Made by a program: the position numbers and the translations under genes. A stretch of 64,000 nt of DNA from Apophysomyces variabilis (taxonomy: Eukaryota; Mucoromycota; Mucoromycetes; Mucorales; Mucoraceae): NCBI GenBank assembly GCA_002749535.1, contig MZZL01000402.1, forward strand, positions 1-64,000. Direction: 5' to 3'. The notes beneath the pieces were generated by a model. The model did not search any database and was not told the DNA's origin. It saw only the letters and a program-made list of their open reading frames with translations. Of the stretch, positions 1 through 11,547 are shown one piece after another. The first letter of the stretch is position 1. Each line of letters begins with the position of its first letter.

Positions 1-1110
1 ACAAAGAATAAAGAACATCTTCCGTTTTATCTTATTTTATTGTCTTCTACTATTGTTCCGTCTTTACCTGGCCATTGGATTTCCAGCTCAGACTACGGCG
101 ACGACATGTAACACAAACTGTTCCACCAATCACGATCAAGAGCTTAAGATGGTAATCTTCGGCCCTCTTCCAAAAACGTCATGAACTACAAGAAGTACTC
201 TCGGTTATCGACTTTGACGTAATGCTCTCAATTGGTTTCCTTTTGCATCCCATTGCCGACAAGGATTACATAATGTAGCTAAAATCAAAAGATATAAATA
301 TTAGACAGACAAGACAGAATAAATGGCATCCTTTTATCTATCGTTTATTTTATTCATTGGACTCGTCGATCATCCTTGAAGATCTTGTGCGGACTATTTC
401 AGATCGGGATTGACACGACACTGTCGTAGTACAGACCATTGGCCAATCACGCTTAAGCACCGAAGAAGGCAAGTGTTTGCTTCTCTCGGTGTTTGTCCAA
501 AAAAGATCGAATCTCCAAGAAGTTCTCATCTACCGCACTTTACCTTTTGTCTTTTAACCGATTCCCTTTTCTATCGCCGTACCGAGAAGATTACATAATT
601 TAGAAATAGAAAAAAAGATATAAATATCCATGAGATCAACGAAGAATAAAACATCATCTTATCCACTTATTTTTATTGTGATTCTATCGTTCACTATCTT
701 TGTCTCGTCTTTTCCTGGCCATTGGATTACAAGCTCAAGAATACGGCGACGACAAATCGTCCAGCCAATCACGGCCAAGAAGCTAACATGGTAATCTTCT
801 CTTTTGCTCGGGCATCTTCCCAAAATGATACGAGTTACAAGAAGTCTTCTTTGACATCGATCTTATCATAACACTCTCAGTCCGTTTCCTTTTCTATTTT
901 ATACCGGCAACAGATTGCATAATTTAACCAGAACTAAAAGATATAAATACTGGGCACATTGCGCAGAATAAAGAGCATCATTCGTCTATCTTACTTTTAT
1001 AGTCTTCTACTATTGTTCTGTCTTCTTCTGGTCATTGGATTTCCAGCTCAGACTACGGCGACGACACTGTCCCACCAATTGTCGTGCGCGGTATTTTCTT
1101 CCTGATCTGG
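1..1110. repeat. Diverged tandem repeat array, unit about 325 bp
   Basis: Three copies of the block GATATAAATA start at 291, 617 and 940, spaced 326 and 323 bp apart. Each is followed 15-25 bp later by AGAATAAA and a CATC-containing stretch. A fourth AGAATAAA block sits at the left edge (about position 4), so the array probably extends beyond the window. A second shared block, with the core CTACGGCGACGACA or a close variant, recurs near 95, 745 and 1055. Copies differ by many substitutions and small indels, so they are old. No convincing protein is encoded. TATA-like and AATAAA-like motifs at fixed spacing resemble a repeated promoter or LTR (R-region) module, but no LTR ends were found. Confidence 0.7.
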
Positions 1111-1452
1111 ATTTTCTTCCTGGCAAAGGTCAAACCCACTGAGGATCAAGGGTAACAAAAGAGAGATAGAGAATAAACGGATGATTATCTTTATTGCTAA
1201 ACAAATCTATGGATATTTATATTTTTTTAAATTTAATTGTAACAATGCTGATATGGTCGAGCATTCAAAATAAGTAAAATAAACGAGTAAGGGATTATGT
1301 AATGATTTTGCTGAGCATGGTCCTCTTGGAGTTGTTGCTCTTTTGTAGTGAAGGCCGAAGCGTTAAAGGTTTACCGTTTTTGGATCAAGGCCGATCTGAG
1401 CAAAAGGTTTGTGTCACTACAACTTTGCAGGCACGACATCGCCTTCGTTGAC

Positions 1453-1490
1453 CTTTATAAAAAGGCGCTTCGCGCCTTTGAATAAAACTT
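1453..1490 (+). promoter_or_regulatory. TATA-like box followed by perfect GC-rich hairpin and AATAAA
   Basis: CTTTATAAAA is followed at 1461-1479 by AAAGGCGCTTCGCGCCTTT, a perfect 8-bp stem with a 3-nt loop, and then GAATAAAAC. The hairpin is strikingly GC-rich against AT-rich surroundings. TATA, stem and AATAAA within 40 bp resemble the core of an LTR or a small promoter-terminator module. No matching downstream gene is visible, so function is unknown. Confidence 0.4.
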
Positions 1491-2634
1491 TGTCTATTGC
1501 CTTACGACTGCCCGTGCAAGTATTTGTCTGAGAACTATTAGAGAATCGAACGAATTTTCAGTAGTAATAAACCTCGTCATTATTCTCCCTCATTCTTATA
1601 CTTTTCTTGCTTTTACTCTCTACAGTTTTCGGTAGTTATGTTTGTTATGAGAGGTAGTTGCATTGCACATAGTCAGTCTGCTCTGATGAAAAACCATGAG
1701 ATCAAATAGCGGGTCGATTTAAGTGTATAAGAAATGAAGATAATATAAAGCATTTCAACCCTTCCAAATCCAACATCCAGGAGAATTTCTGCTCTTGTGC
1801 AGTACCTCTCTGCAAAGATATCTGTTCCTCTGAACTGTCATAATTATAAATCAGGTGTGCGGCATTAGTCTAGCTAGCGATAGCTTGTAATGTATAATAT
1901 AAGGAGTTCCTCTTTCTGTGCTGTGGCGTTTCGTATGTGCTTTGCATGACGAGCCTTACCTTTGTTCGAGGTAGGATGGTGTTATCCTAAATTAATCCTA
2001 GTCGACTTTGGTCTGACCCATGAGGCCATTTTCATTGAGTGTATTTGCCTTATCTCTATTCATTGCATACTATATTTTCTTTTTCTGTTTGATCACTTCC
2101 AAATCGCGCTATGTCCTCATTATTCTACTACTGAGCTGCAGCGTTTTGCTTTCATTCTTCCCTTCTTTCATTTTCATTCGGTTGCACTTTTGGCGCTGGA
2201 CATTACATTTTTTTTCTTTGAAGCTCGAGGGCACACCTAATTTACTGCTTATAAAAACTTCTTTTTAACTGGGGGCCAATTAGGTTGCAAAGCATTAGTA
2301 GGTTTCTAACTTGCTTGAGTAACATGGTCCTTACTACTTATTGTAACTATATCGAAATAAGTAACCATGTCTGGGCTCAATCTCAAAAGAAACGAAAATA
2401 CTGCGACCGTAAATTTAGGAAGACCTACGTCTAGGTCTATTTCCCCAGTGCCAATCTAGTACTCTGTCATTTTTATGATTTATTTTTATCATATAGTACG
2501 TGAATAAGCCAACGAGAAGCAAACGTACTGTTTAAAAAGCCAAGCGATTATTCAAAACTCAGCATTTCAATTACCGTCACGCAATTGTGGAGCACAACCT
2601 GCTCTTTGTCTTCATCTAAATAGCAATTGTCAGT
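1491..2634. other. Intergenic, no gene recognised
   Basis: Only short, low-complexity hydrophobic open frames occur (for example around 1962-2268), without a plausible start context or recognisable domain. The last ~100 bases hold pyrimidine-rich stretches and are likely the promoter and 5' leader of the verprolin-like gene. Confidence 0.6.
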
Positions 2635-3931
2635 ATGGACAGTGCTCTTCTCTCTCAGATTCAGCAAGGAAAAAGGCTTAAAAAGACTGTCACCAACGAT
2701 AGATCAGCACCAGTTTTGGCTCGTATGCATTAGACCACGATTGCAATACGTACATAGTAACTCATCAACCTTTTAGCGGCAAAATCTAGTGCGTCATCAG
2801 TAGGAGGAGGAGGAATGGCTAGACCTCCAGCACGAGGGGCACCTCGTCCTCCACCGACTGGAGGTCTAGGAGAAGCACCAGTTGCCAATCCACCTGCCCT
2901 TGGTGGAGGGCCCCAGTTGGGTGGCCTCTTCGCTAACGGCATGCCTACTTTAAGAAAAACGAAAGGAGCTGCCGTCGACACTGGTCGAGGAACGACATCT
3001 GGTAAGCTGCATATAGACGCGAAAGAAAGCGATCTGACTATTCAGTTTAGTACCCTCTCCACCGGCAGCAGCTTTGCCTAGACCACTAGTCTCAAGTAAA
3101 CCACCAACTGCGCAAACGCTGCCGAGGTCATTTAAAGCTCCACCACCTATTCCTGGACGCAACCCTGTCAATACCTCGTTGTCATCCGCTTCAACGCCTC
3201 CGCCTCCACCGCCTCCACCGCCTGCAACTTCTGCGGGTATTTCATCCCAACCGGCAATGGGTATACCACCGTCGATCAAATCTTCGCTTGTGACCCCCCC
3301 TACCGGACGAACACGATCAAACAGTTCTCCGCAAAGACCGATTCCGCCACCTCCACCTCGAAATGTGCCTACACCTCCTGGTAGCCCTTCATATCCAAGC
3401 ACCACAACCAAAGGTCCACCAACGCGAAGCGTTCCATTGCCAGGTGCCAATACAGCATCATCTCTCGCAGTGCCACCACCACTTCCTCCAGGACGCACAC
3501 GATCAGTGTCTACCTCGGATTCCGCACCAGCAGTACCATCAGTAAATAACGTCTCTGGGTCCTTTGCGTCTCCTCCTCCTCCTCCTCCCCCACCACCTCC
3601 AGCACCTCCATCGACGCAGCGTCCATCGCAAGGATTAGCTACACCGCCTAGGTCTCCCTTGCCTCCACCACCTCCTCCGCCCCCATCACGTCTGGGCCCG
3701 TCCGTGAATTCAACTGTACCTCGTGCACCAATATCACCGCCTCAAAACAGCCAAAACCCCTCGTTTCAGCAGATACCTTTGACAGAAGGAAGGGGCCGTT
3801 TTCGCTTCAGGACACTATCCGAACTACCAGCACCCAGATCGTACAATAATCGCCTCAGACACGTGTATCCAAGCGGAGAAGAGCGAGGAAGCAACAAGTC
3901 TGTGCGGGAAATTGTAAATGCGATTTCATAA
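2635..3931 (+). CDS. VRP1: WIP/verprolin family actin-binding protein
   Basis: Exons 2635-2722, 2777-3001 and 3051-3931 join in frame to give 397 residues. The protein begins with a WH2 actin-binding motif (LLSQIQQGKRLKKTV, then TNDRSAP). A Gly/Pro/Arg linker follows, then a second conserved segment (GGLFANGMPTLRKTKG) and a long region with several polyproline tracts suited to profilin and SH3 binding. Near the C-terminus, GRFRFRTLSELPAPR matches the WASP-binding motif of WIP proteins. This order (WH2, polyproline, WASP-binding end) is that of verprolin/WIP, which stabilises WASP and links actin assembly to endocytic sites. The start is the only ATG that opens the WH2 motif. The introns are 54 and 49 bp. 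Confidence 0.9.
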
Positions 3932-5261
3932 TTGTATCAAACAGTAGAATCATTTTTACCTTCGTCAGCAACTTTACAATAAATGAAGACAGATCAATTC
4001 ACATAGTATTTTAGGTTAAGGATGGCAGGGCAATAGATATCATAGCGCAAAAATAAAGACATGGTATACCTTGATCTCGTGATGCATCATATCAACAGCA
4101 GTATTGGTCACAAGCGACTGTAAAAGCCTTTAACGATTTATGCGAAGCGAACCACAGGTTACCGAAAGTGACCTAGTGCTAGATCATGCTGGTGTTGGGA
4201 AGAAAACTGTAATCATTTAGAGCATATCTACCGACCAGATGTCCTATTGAATAGAAATTACTTGCATAGTCTCCTATAGATGTCGAGGTTAATCCAGAAT
4301 TACTTATCAGTTAAGAAGAACTTGTAGGCAAAAGGTTCCATGTCATACATTTAAACATAACCAAGTGCTAGCTACTAACCCTACTGTAATCTTACCCCTA
4401 TTATATCAAACGATTCGTCCTCCTGTGAAAGAAGAATAGCAATTATCGATCCTGTGCCCTTTTTTCGGGAGTATTATGGTAATCAGAATACAGATCAGAC
4501 TATATATGACGCTATGAATGGTTATAGATGGTAGTTTCTTCATCCGAGGCTCGTGATATCCCTAATTTTATGAGCACGGTATCTGGGTACTTGGCGTATT
4601 TAATGCTGTGTAACAAAGATAGGCCAATGAACTGGACGCTCCGCAAAAAATAAGTTGGCATCTCATAAACATACTCTTTCAAATGCCCATCCCTGTCATA
4701 TCAACTTTAATGGAAGTGGAAGAATATGCAAATAATCCTCTACTAATATTTTCACCAATGGGACATTTGATAACTCGCGCTGAATTTGGACCTTAGGAAG
4801 CCGATTTCCTCAGTGATCGATTGCTAAATATATTAGGTTGTCATCATTCTAGCTTGCAGACTCTGAAGGCGTTGCCTAGAAGGTTGAAGGTTGAAGATTG
4901 AATTGCACACGGATCGAAAAGCCAGTTCATGTCATAGTTAACCGCATTTCTGTACGGTTAGGGGAAGCGTTCCTTTTCCAAGCCTTTGATCATTTTGTTG
5001 GAAAAAGTCTCTAGATATTCATAGTTTGTTCTTGCTTCCTCATCATATTTTGCTTTGTTCAGTTCTGTATCAGAATGGATATGGAAGCCAAACTTACGTA
5101 CTGGTTTCGAAGATACACTGTTGTCCACCCAGCTGGAATTACGTTAATGCTCGGTCGTGCCCCAACAGACTGGCAATGGGTGACTTGCTTTTCAACAACA
5201 TTCTTGTGTCCGCAAAGCCTTTCATATTCCACGCTATTTCAACTTCCTTGCGCGGTTTATC
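3932..5261. other. Intergenic, no gene recognised
   Basis: About 1.3 kb of AT-rich sequence without a supported gene. An open frame from 5075 overlaps the start of RRP4 in another frame and has no recognisable domain. AATAAA near 3980 could serve the verprolin transcript. Confidence 0.6.
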
Positions 5262-6493
5262 ATGGAGCTTCGTATACTATCACCTGTATCTACTGCCCAA
5301 GTCGAGGCTAGAACCAAACACAATGAGGCATTGATGGATTTGGATGAGGAAGAAGCTCATTTAGTTAATCCTGGTGAAACCATTACGACCGATCAGCAAT
5401 TTATGAGGTAGATCTCATCGCAGTGAGCAAGTCTTTCGACCAGAATCTCATATTCTTCCGAACTCACAGAGGTCATGGAACATATACCGATGGAGAAGGA
5501 ATAGTTGTATCATCCGTAGCTGGTGCTGTAGAACGTGTAAACAAATTACTATCCGTCAGGCCGTTGAAAACTCGGTATACACCCGAGATTGGTGACATAG
5601 TAGTCGGAAGAATTACTGAAGTAAGCGTGGAGTTCTACGTGGAAGGAAATATGAGATTAAGTTGGCATAAAGGTTGCCACAAAACGATGGAAAGTCGACG
5701 TTAATGGTAGACAAGACGCGATCCTGTTGTTGAGTTCGGTCAGTCTTCCAGGCGGTGTACAGGTACGGCAAACAATCACCAGAGTCTATGGCTCATTATC
5801 AGGTTAGCGCCGTAAAAACGAATCCGACGAGCTCCAAATGCGACAATTCTTTGCCGAAGGAGATGTGTTAGTTGTAAGTTTACCGTCCTTGCTTTTAGAA
5901 CCTGCAATTAAATGAATTTCTATCAAACAGGCAGAAGTACAAAGTTTTTATGCTGATGGTGCAATGGGACTGCATACGAGAGCATTTAAGTTTTGCAAAC
6001 TGCGAAATGGTTCCCTTGTGTGTGTACCACCTGTGCTTGTCCAAAGGTGTAAATCTCAGTTTCACACTTTACCATGCGGTGTCGACTTGATCTTAGGTTT
6101 GAATGGTTACATCTGGGTAAACAAGAAGTTGCAGGTTTTAGCAGCTGCAGATGAAATGGATGCTGCAGTTGCATATTCGAGCGAGAATGATGTACGCACT
6201 AGCATGATTAAACGACTAGTTCTGACAAGTTAATATAGGACATCACAAAAGCGGAACGAGAAGACATCGCCAGGGTATGCAACTGCATCAATGCGTTGGC
6301 GAAACAATACATGTATATTAACGATACAGTCATTATATATACGTATGAAGGTAATCCATGTGTGATGTTAATGTTCGTAATAACGTACCTGTTTTTAGCA
6401 TCCCTATCTTACAGCGTTAAGGACTTGTTGAAACTCGACGTTATTCAAGCTATTACTGCTGAAGCCAGTTCAAGGATACATATGCCACAGTGA
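5262..6493 (+). CDS. RRP4: Exosome complex RNA-binding cap subunit Rrp4 (EXOSC2)
   Basis: Seven exons (5262-5407, 5470-5620, 5673-5762, 5808-5873, 5931-6191, 6239-6350, 6399-6493) give 306 residues, close to the ~293 of human EXOSC2. The order is that of Rrp4: N-terminal strand region with the PGETITTD motif, then [18 protein letters not shown], the S1 domain with [11 protein letters not shown] and KRWKVDVN, a linker, and a KH domain around GLNGYIWV. Rrp4 sits on the cap of the RNA exosome, guiding RNA to the nuclease in nucleus and cytoplasm. The start was chosen because it precedes the conserved N-terminal exon directly; in-frame stops lie upstream. The gene is convergent with ATG26. Confidence 0.93.
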
Positions 6494-6985
6494 CCCTTAT
6501 TCTAGATTTGTATATAAAGCTTTTTTGTGCATTATTCGCATATACTATATTCCTTTACGTTGATGTATACAACGAAGTTCTGTTGGCATACGTACCTTTC
6601 AACAACCAGAACATATATTAAAAAAACTTGTTTTGTCTTGTTGATATTTACTACCTGTTAACAAACTCTTGAACAATGGTACCTTTTGAGTTGCGATGGA
6701 ATATTGAATGCTCATTGTGAAATAACCATTGTAATATGCTTTTTATATATTGGGGCAAAGAGGATGACACGCTTATATCCGCATGAAGATACCAAATCTT
6801 GTTGGAAAATAACTCGTCCATGTGTGATTGTGATTATTAAGGAAGCGATGTGTAATTTTTAGAAACGTGCTGTTCATTTTCGTTAACAATGGAAGATATT
6901 ATTTGTAACGAAGACGATATAATTCTCGGAAAAACAGTGTATACACTAACGGTAAGTTAAACACAGATCAGAATATAAGTGACTA
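6494..6985. other. Convergent intergenic spacer
   Basis: The 3' ends of RRP4 (plus) and ATG26 (minus) face each other across about 490 bp. The spacer is AT-rich and contains AT runs suited to polyadenylation but no supported gene. Confidence 0.6.
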
Positions 6986-9900
6986 TTAAGAATCCGGTGA
7001 TATAGACCCTGAGGTACCCGGATCAACTAATGTCCAGCCTTGATCTTCGTCCAGGAGTCCTGCTGTCATTAAATCTTCGTCTAACCCATCGGACAGAGTC
7101 CTTTGCGCGGATGAATCAGTACGTTCTTGTGCTAGCCCTATGTCGCGATAAATACAATGAATAGCTGTTTCTACCCCGTTTTCCTAAGAAGAACAATTTG
7201 TTAGAAGCAATAACATCCAAATGTTTAGCTAGGTTACCGAGCGAATCTTCTCTCCAACCACCTTAGCCGTACGCAGCATGTTCTCATCCGTGGAAACAAG
7301 TCGTAACGCCGCAGACAGACTTTCCACAGTCAGTTTTTTGATACACAAGCCTAGTCCCATTTCTTCCACGCGATCACCCCAGAAAAACTGATCAGCAAAG
7401 AACGGTTTCACTATAGTTGGCACTCCAGCACGTAATCCCGCCGCTGTTGTACCAGCTCCACCATGATGAACTACAGCACGCATTTGCGGAAACAGCCAAT
7501 CATGCGGAACGGACTGCAGGCTTAGAATAGTGTCTGGATACTGTTGCAGTATATCATCATTTTGCCCTATTTCTGAAGAACGATCCCCTCCAGTTGCCGT
7601 TCCTTGCGACTTTTCCTGTAGCCTTGATGACCAGCCTTTGGAAACAATCGCGCGAACGTTAGACAGCATCGTAGCTTCTACAATGATACGCGTGATTTCC
7701 TGGGGATTAGACACAATGATCGAACCGAAACCAATATACACAATGGGTCGCTTATCCTCGGAGTTTAAGAATTTTTGCAATTCGTCGCTCGGTTTCCAGC
7801 CAGTCTAGCATTTCCGAGTTTAATCTGGAACATTGAATCCGATTGCTCAGCTTTACCTGTGGATTGTCTAAAAACCAGTATCCAGTACAATGAATCCAAT
7901 CCATCCAATCCAGAGGATTAGGAACAATACTAGGACTGAAGCAGTACAGATACGGTATCTTCCAAATTTCTAACTTTTCGTATGTTGTTTCTGGCAAATG
8001 TAGTACTTTTCGCCGGAATCCGTTAGTCCGCTCTGCAATAGCCCTCCATACTGCATGATCAAACAAGACATATGTCATATCATTATATAGTCTTCCTTTC
8101 GGGCTATTAGGAGTAGCAAATGGGTGAGGAAACGAACGAGTTCTTGTCATCGGCATGGGCAACGAGCGAAAATATGGAAGCCCTATCTTAACTAAGTATA
8201 CTGCTTCATTCCCTCGTTTCTTCCTCTTACTTAGTTTTTCCGCCATATGTATCCCCATCATGGCATTAGGGTTCTCGATAATCACATCCGTTTCTTGACA
8301 GGCTTCCCATGTCAAATAAAGCAGCTCTTCAATCCATGCTTTGAACTATTATATAGTGTTACTTGAGTTAATTGTTGTGTTACTCCTCACCAGTTTCAAT
8401 CCTTCTACAACAAAGTTCACACTGAAAAAGCTATTTTCGACGCAAAGCCTCTAATATGTTGTTACAAACAATTGGCAACAGAGTAGTTCTCACCATCAAT
8501 TCGCTAGGATCACCCCCTATTGACCGGAACTCAATATTATGTTCCTCAATCCAATCCTTAAATTCATCGTGCGTAGCTATCCGGCACTTATGACCGTCCT
8601 TCATAAGGCCTTTACACAGCGCAATGTATGGTTGCACGTCACCTCGGGTGCCTATTGTAATGCATGTAAAATGTAAAGATCTTTCAGGCTTTTTGAACGT
8701 CAGTGGTTCTTCTGCAGTAAGTGACAAGATGGGTAACCCTTGAATATCACAAGGTAAAAGCCAACATAAGCACAAAGCAAGGTTGTCCTTGAATATCTTA
8801 CCAAGGTCTAATGGAGGAATAACATGCCCGGCCTCCTTGTCGCTGTGTATCTGCCCTAATAACTTTGCTTCCCAATCTTCCATATTCCTTAACAGACAGT
8901 TTTAGTACAAGCACGCGCATAATGATATCGAAACACTACTTCTCTAGACCGTCAGGAATAGGCCTTCTCTCTAGAGCCCGTTTGTGGTGCAGATAAAGTC
9001 TTGCAAAGCAACTGTTTCGACTTGAGAGAGAAGAGAATTCAAAGAACATCTAAACAAAGTATTAGCTCATTTTATGGTTATATCAAACATACTTCTTTCT
9101 TTTTGCGTGTAAGCACACTAAGTGCATGAAAAATATAACCTTTGCTTCGAATCTTCTGTATTCTTAGGATATCTTCGAAAGGGATGATCACCTATATGTA
9201 TTGTTAAATAGAACCCAAAGCGAACATTAAATGCTTGCCTTCGCTTTAGTGGCAAATCGGGTTGAATTAAATGAGATGTGATTCGTGGAGATGTAGAGCT
9301 TTCCGTAGCATGGGAGGGTTTTCATTAAAGAACAGCCGTATACTATAGTATGCTTAGTCTAATCGAAACAAAGTTAAATCTTACGCACCTGCATATAACT
9401 TTTCTGATTCTGGAAGAACAAAATATTCTCGAAACTTTGACCTTGTCCGTTCGTTTATATCGCCGCTATTTGCATGCTGACCTTGCAAGCGCTCCTGTCT
9501 AGGATGTATATCGTCATCCTCATCATCTTGATCCTGATTTACGTTTCCAGCACTACCACCTAGAAGGCCATACACCAGCTTCATCCCAGATTTACGTTTC
9601 TCATCCAGCCAATCCACTACTGATCGATCGTCTTCAGAGCTAGAAGAATCCTCAAAGGTTTCTGAACCATGATCTGGCACCAATTCTTGTTCGTGCACGA
9701 AACGTTTGTTGGATACTGTTTCTGTAGCCTTTCCCTTAATATTGACTGATGGTGGGTAGAGCAATTCTTTAATGGCTCCGGGTACTGCTAATGCGTTGCT
9801 AACAATAGAAGTAACCGATGCTGACTGTTTGCTATGTTTCGCTCTATGACCTGAACCAATTGCTGGTATTGTTATAGGCTGGGCATCAGCGTCATAGAGA

Positions 9901-11405
9901 TCTGATATTGACAACGATGGTGATATCATGGTGGAACCATCGGGGGAAGCCGTTACGATATTTGGAGGAGGACAGTTGGTGAAGCTAATCATACTATCTT
10001 TCATTTCGTTTGATGCGTGCTGGGAACGTTCCCATGCCTCGGATAACTTCGTGAATGTTGACTTGATATCCGGAAAATATGCGAAGTAATACTATACAGC
10101 GGTGTCAATCTTAGCTATGCAAAATTTTGGCTACCTCATCCACAACGAAATTATCATCGATTCCAACGGCTCTAATTTTCAGAAACCGTTGAAATTCAAG
10201 CTCTCCGGTCTGTTCCATGTCCAATATACTCTCAAAAGGTAGTGACAATTTAAAACTTGCACCGTTAGTTTTGGCTTTAAATACAGCTTTATGGAGCGCG
10301 TTCAACCTAAAGAAACTCTTGTTTTGAATATCTTTGGAGACGATCCAACGCGTATACTAACCATTCAATCATCGATGTCTTAGTGTCAGCCTGTAAATGC
10401 CAAGATTTACCCATTGTAACTATCCGAAATCCGCAGTTCTTTTTCTTAGACTGTCGTATTGACAGCGTGCTTTTCAGCTCAATCTTTCCTAACGGCGAAT
10501 AGGTATCTGTGGCATTTTCGTACCACGTCAAAGCGTCTTTCTTCAAGTCAAAAAAGCAGCGTTGGTATGTAGTGCCCACTTTTGTAGGTGTTTTCACGAG
10601 AAGATATCCTGACTTGTGATATATATGCTACATGTGACATTAACGTGAAATCGTAGAGACTTATCACGTTATTACGGTACCTGGCTTCTTGGCAGCGATG
10701 CGTAAAAGCAAACATGCCGATCTGTTAAATACAAGAATCCTGGCACGATCGCTGATCGTACAATGTAACAAGGCCATTCTAAAAGGTATAACTTAGTGAA
10801 CTTTGAGAACAGTTATATTAATGCATTCCCACCTCCACGCAGAGACTCTGCTTTCTCGAAGTTGAAAATAGTTTGAACTTTCTCGGCCAGGCTGTGTTCC
10901 TTCAGGGAAGACTCCGCTTCCCGAGGAGATTGCATATTTTGTTCCTCTTCAGCTGCAGGCATAGACATGTCATCATGGAAAGAGGCCTCAGCTGCCTCGG
11001 CCAAAAGTTCTCGCATATATCTTGGTCCGTCTCCGGATACTTCATTCGGTTGACGATTCGCAAGATCATCGGTGCTTGAAACATCAGACCAAGCATGATG
11101 AGGGAATATCGCATCAATAGAGGAACCAAGATCTAGAAATCGGATGTATTGCTTAAGTAAAATCTACAAAACCTTGTTGCTACCATTAGACGCTTTATAA
11201 TGAATAACAAATTTAGTTCCATTGCACATAAGTGGCATATTTGCTGAATACCTGTGATAACGTCGTCTGTTTGGCTTTCTAACTAAGCAAACACAAGTGT
11301 GGGTTATCACATATAAATATTGGCATTATATTTTTTCACAATCCTACATACCGCCTGCGATGCTGCGGATACAAACTGTAATATGTTATGATTATCTGAG
11401 TCCAT
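6986..11405 (-). CDS. ATG26: Sterol 3-beta-glucosyltransferase (GRAM-PH-GRAM-GT)
   Basis: Sixteen exons give 1201 residues, the usual size for Atg26. Exons: 11405-11352, 11282-11252, 11132-10833, 10778-10681, 10627-10362, 10306-10135, 10091-9389, 9342-9239, 9191-9093, 9049-8940, 8887-8494, 8450-8391, 8345-8231, 8191-7857, 7804-7238, 7183-6986. In order: an acidic N-terminus; a GRAM domain (from about residue 120) with a PH domain inserted; an acidic linker; a second GRAM domain (about 525-640); then the glycosyltransferase with [33 protein letters not shown] and the nucleotide-sugar motif [17 protein letters not shown]. It transfers glucose from UDP-glucose to membrane sterols; GRAM/PH domains bind phosphoinositides, and orthologues support pexophagy in some fungi. 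Intron 8 starts with GC (GCAAGC). It shares a short divergent promoter with APL5. Confidence 0.95.
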
Positions 11406-11547
11406 GAGAGCAAGGCGGTTCATGCGGGCGAAGCAGGAGTTTACTTTCTCCGCGCGTGACTGGAAGGCACATGTGTGCGGGGTTTAATGTGAAACAGCTG
11501 AGACCTTCCGTCTCGAGCGGGTACGCTTGCTTCAGCAATAAAAGACC
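11406..11547. promoter_or_regulatory. Bidirectional promoter of ATG26 and APL5
   Basis: Only 142 bp separate the two start codons, so both promoters and leaders must lie here or overlap the coding exons. The spacer contains the palindromic E-box CACATGTG at 11468-11475 and CAGCTG at 11495-11500. No clear TATA box is seen. Shared control of two membrane-traffic genes is an inference from position only. Confidence 0.6.

Noticed and set aside
1962..2268. Two overlapping hydrophobic frames that might encode a small membrane protein
   Set aside because: T-rich sequence gives Phe/Leu-rich frames by chance; there is no supporting start context or conservation.
2950..3498. Minus-strand Gly-rich frame of 182 codons opposite the verprolin gene
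   Set aside because: It is the antisense shadow of the polyproline codons; the plus strand has the spliced, motif-rich gene.
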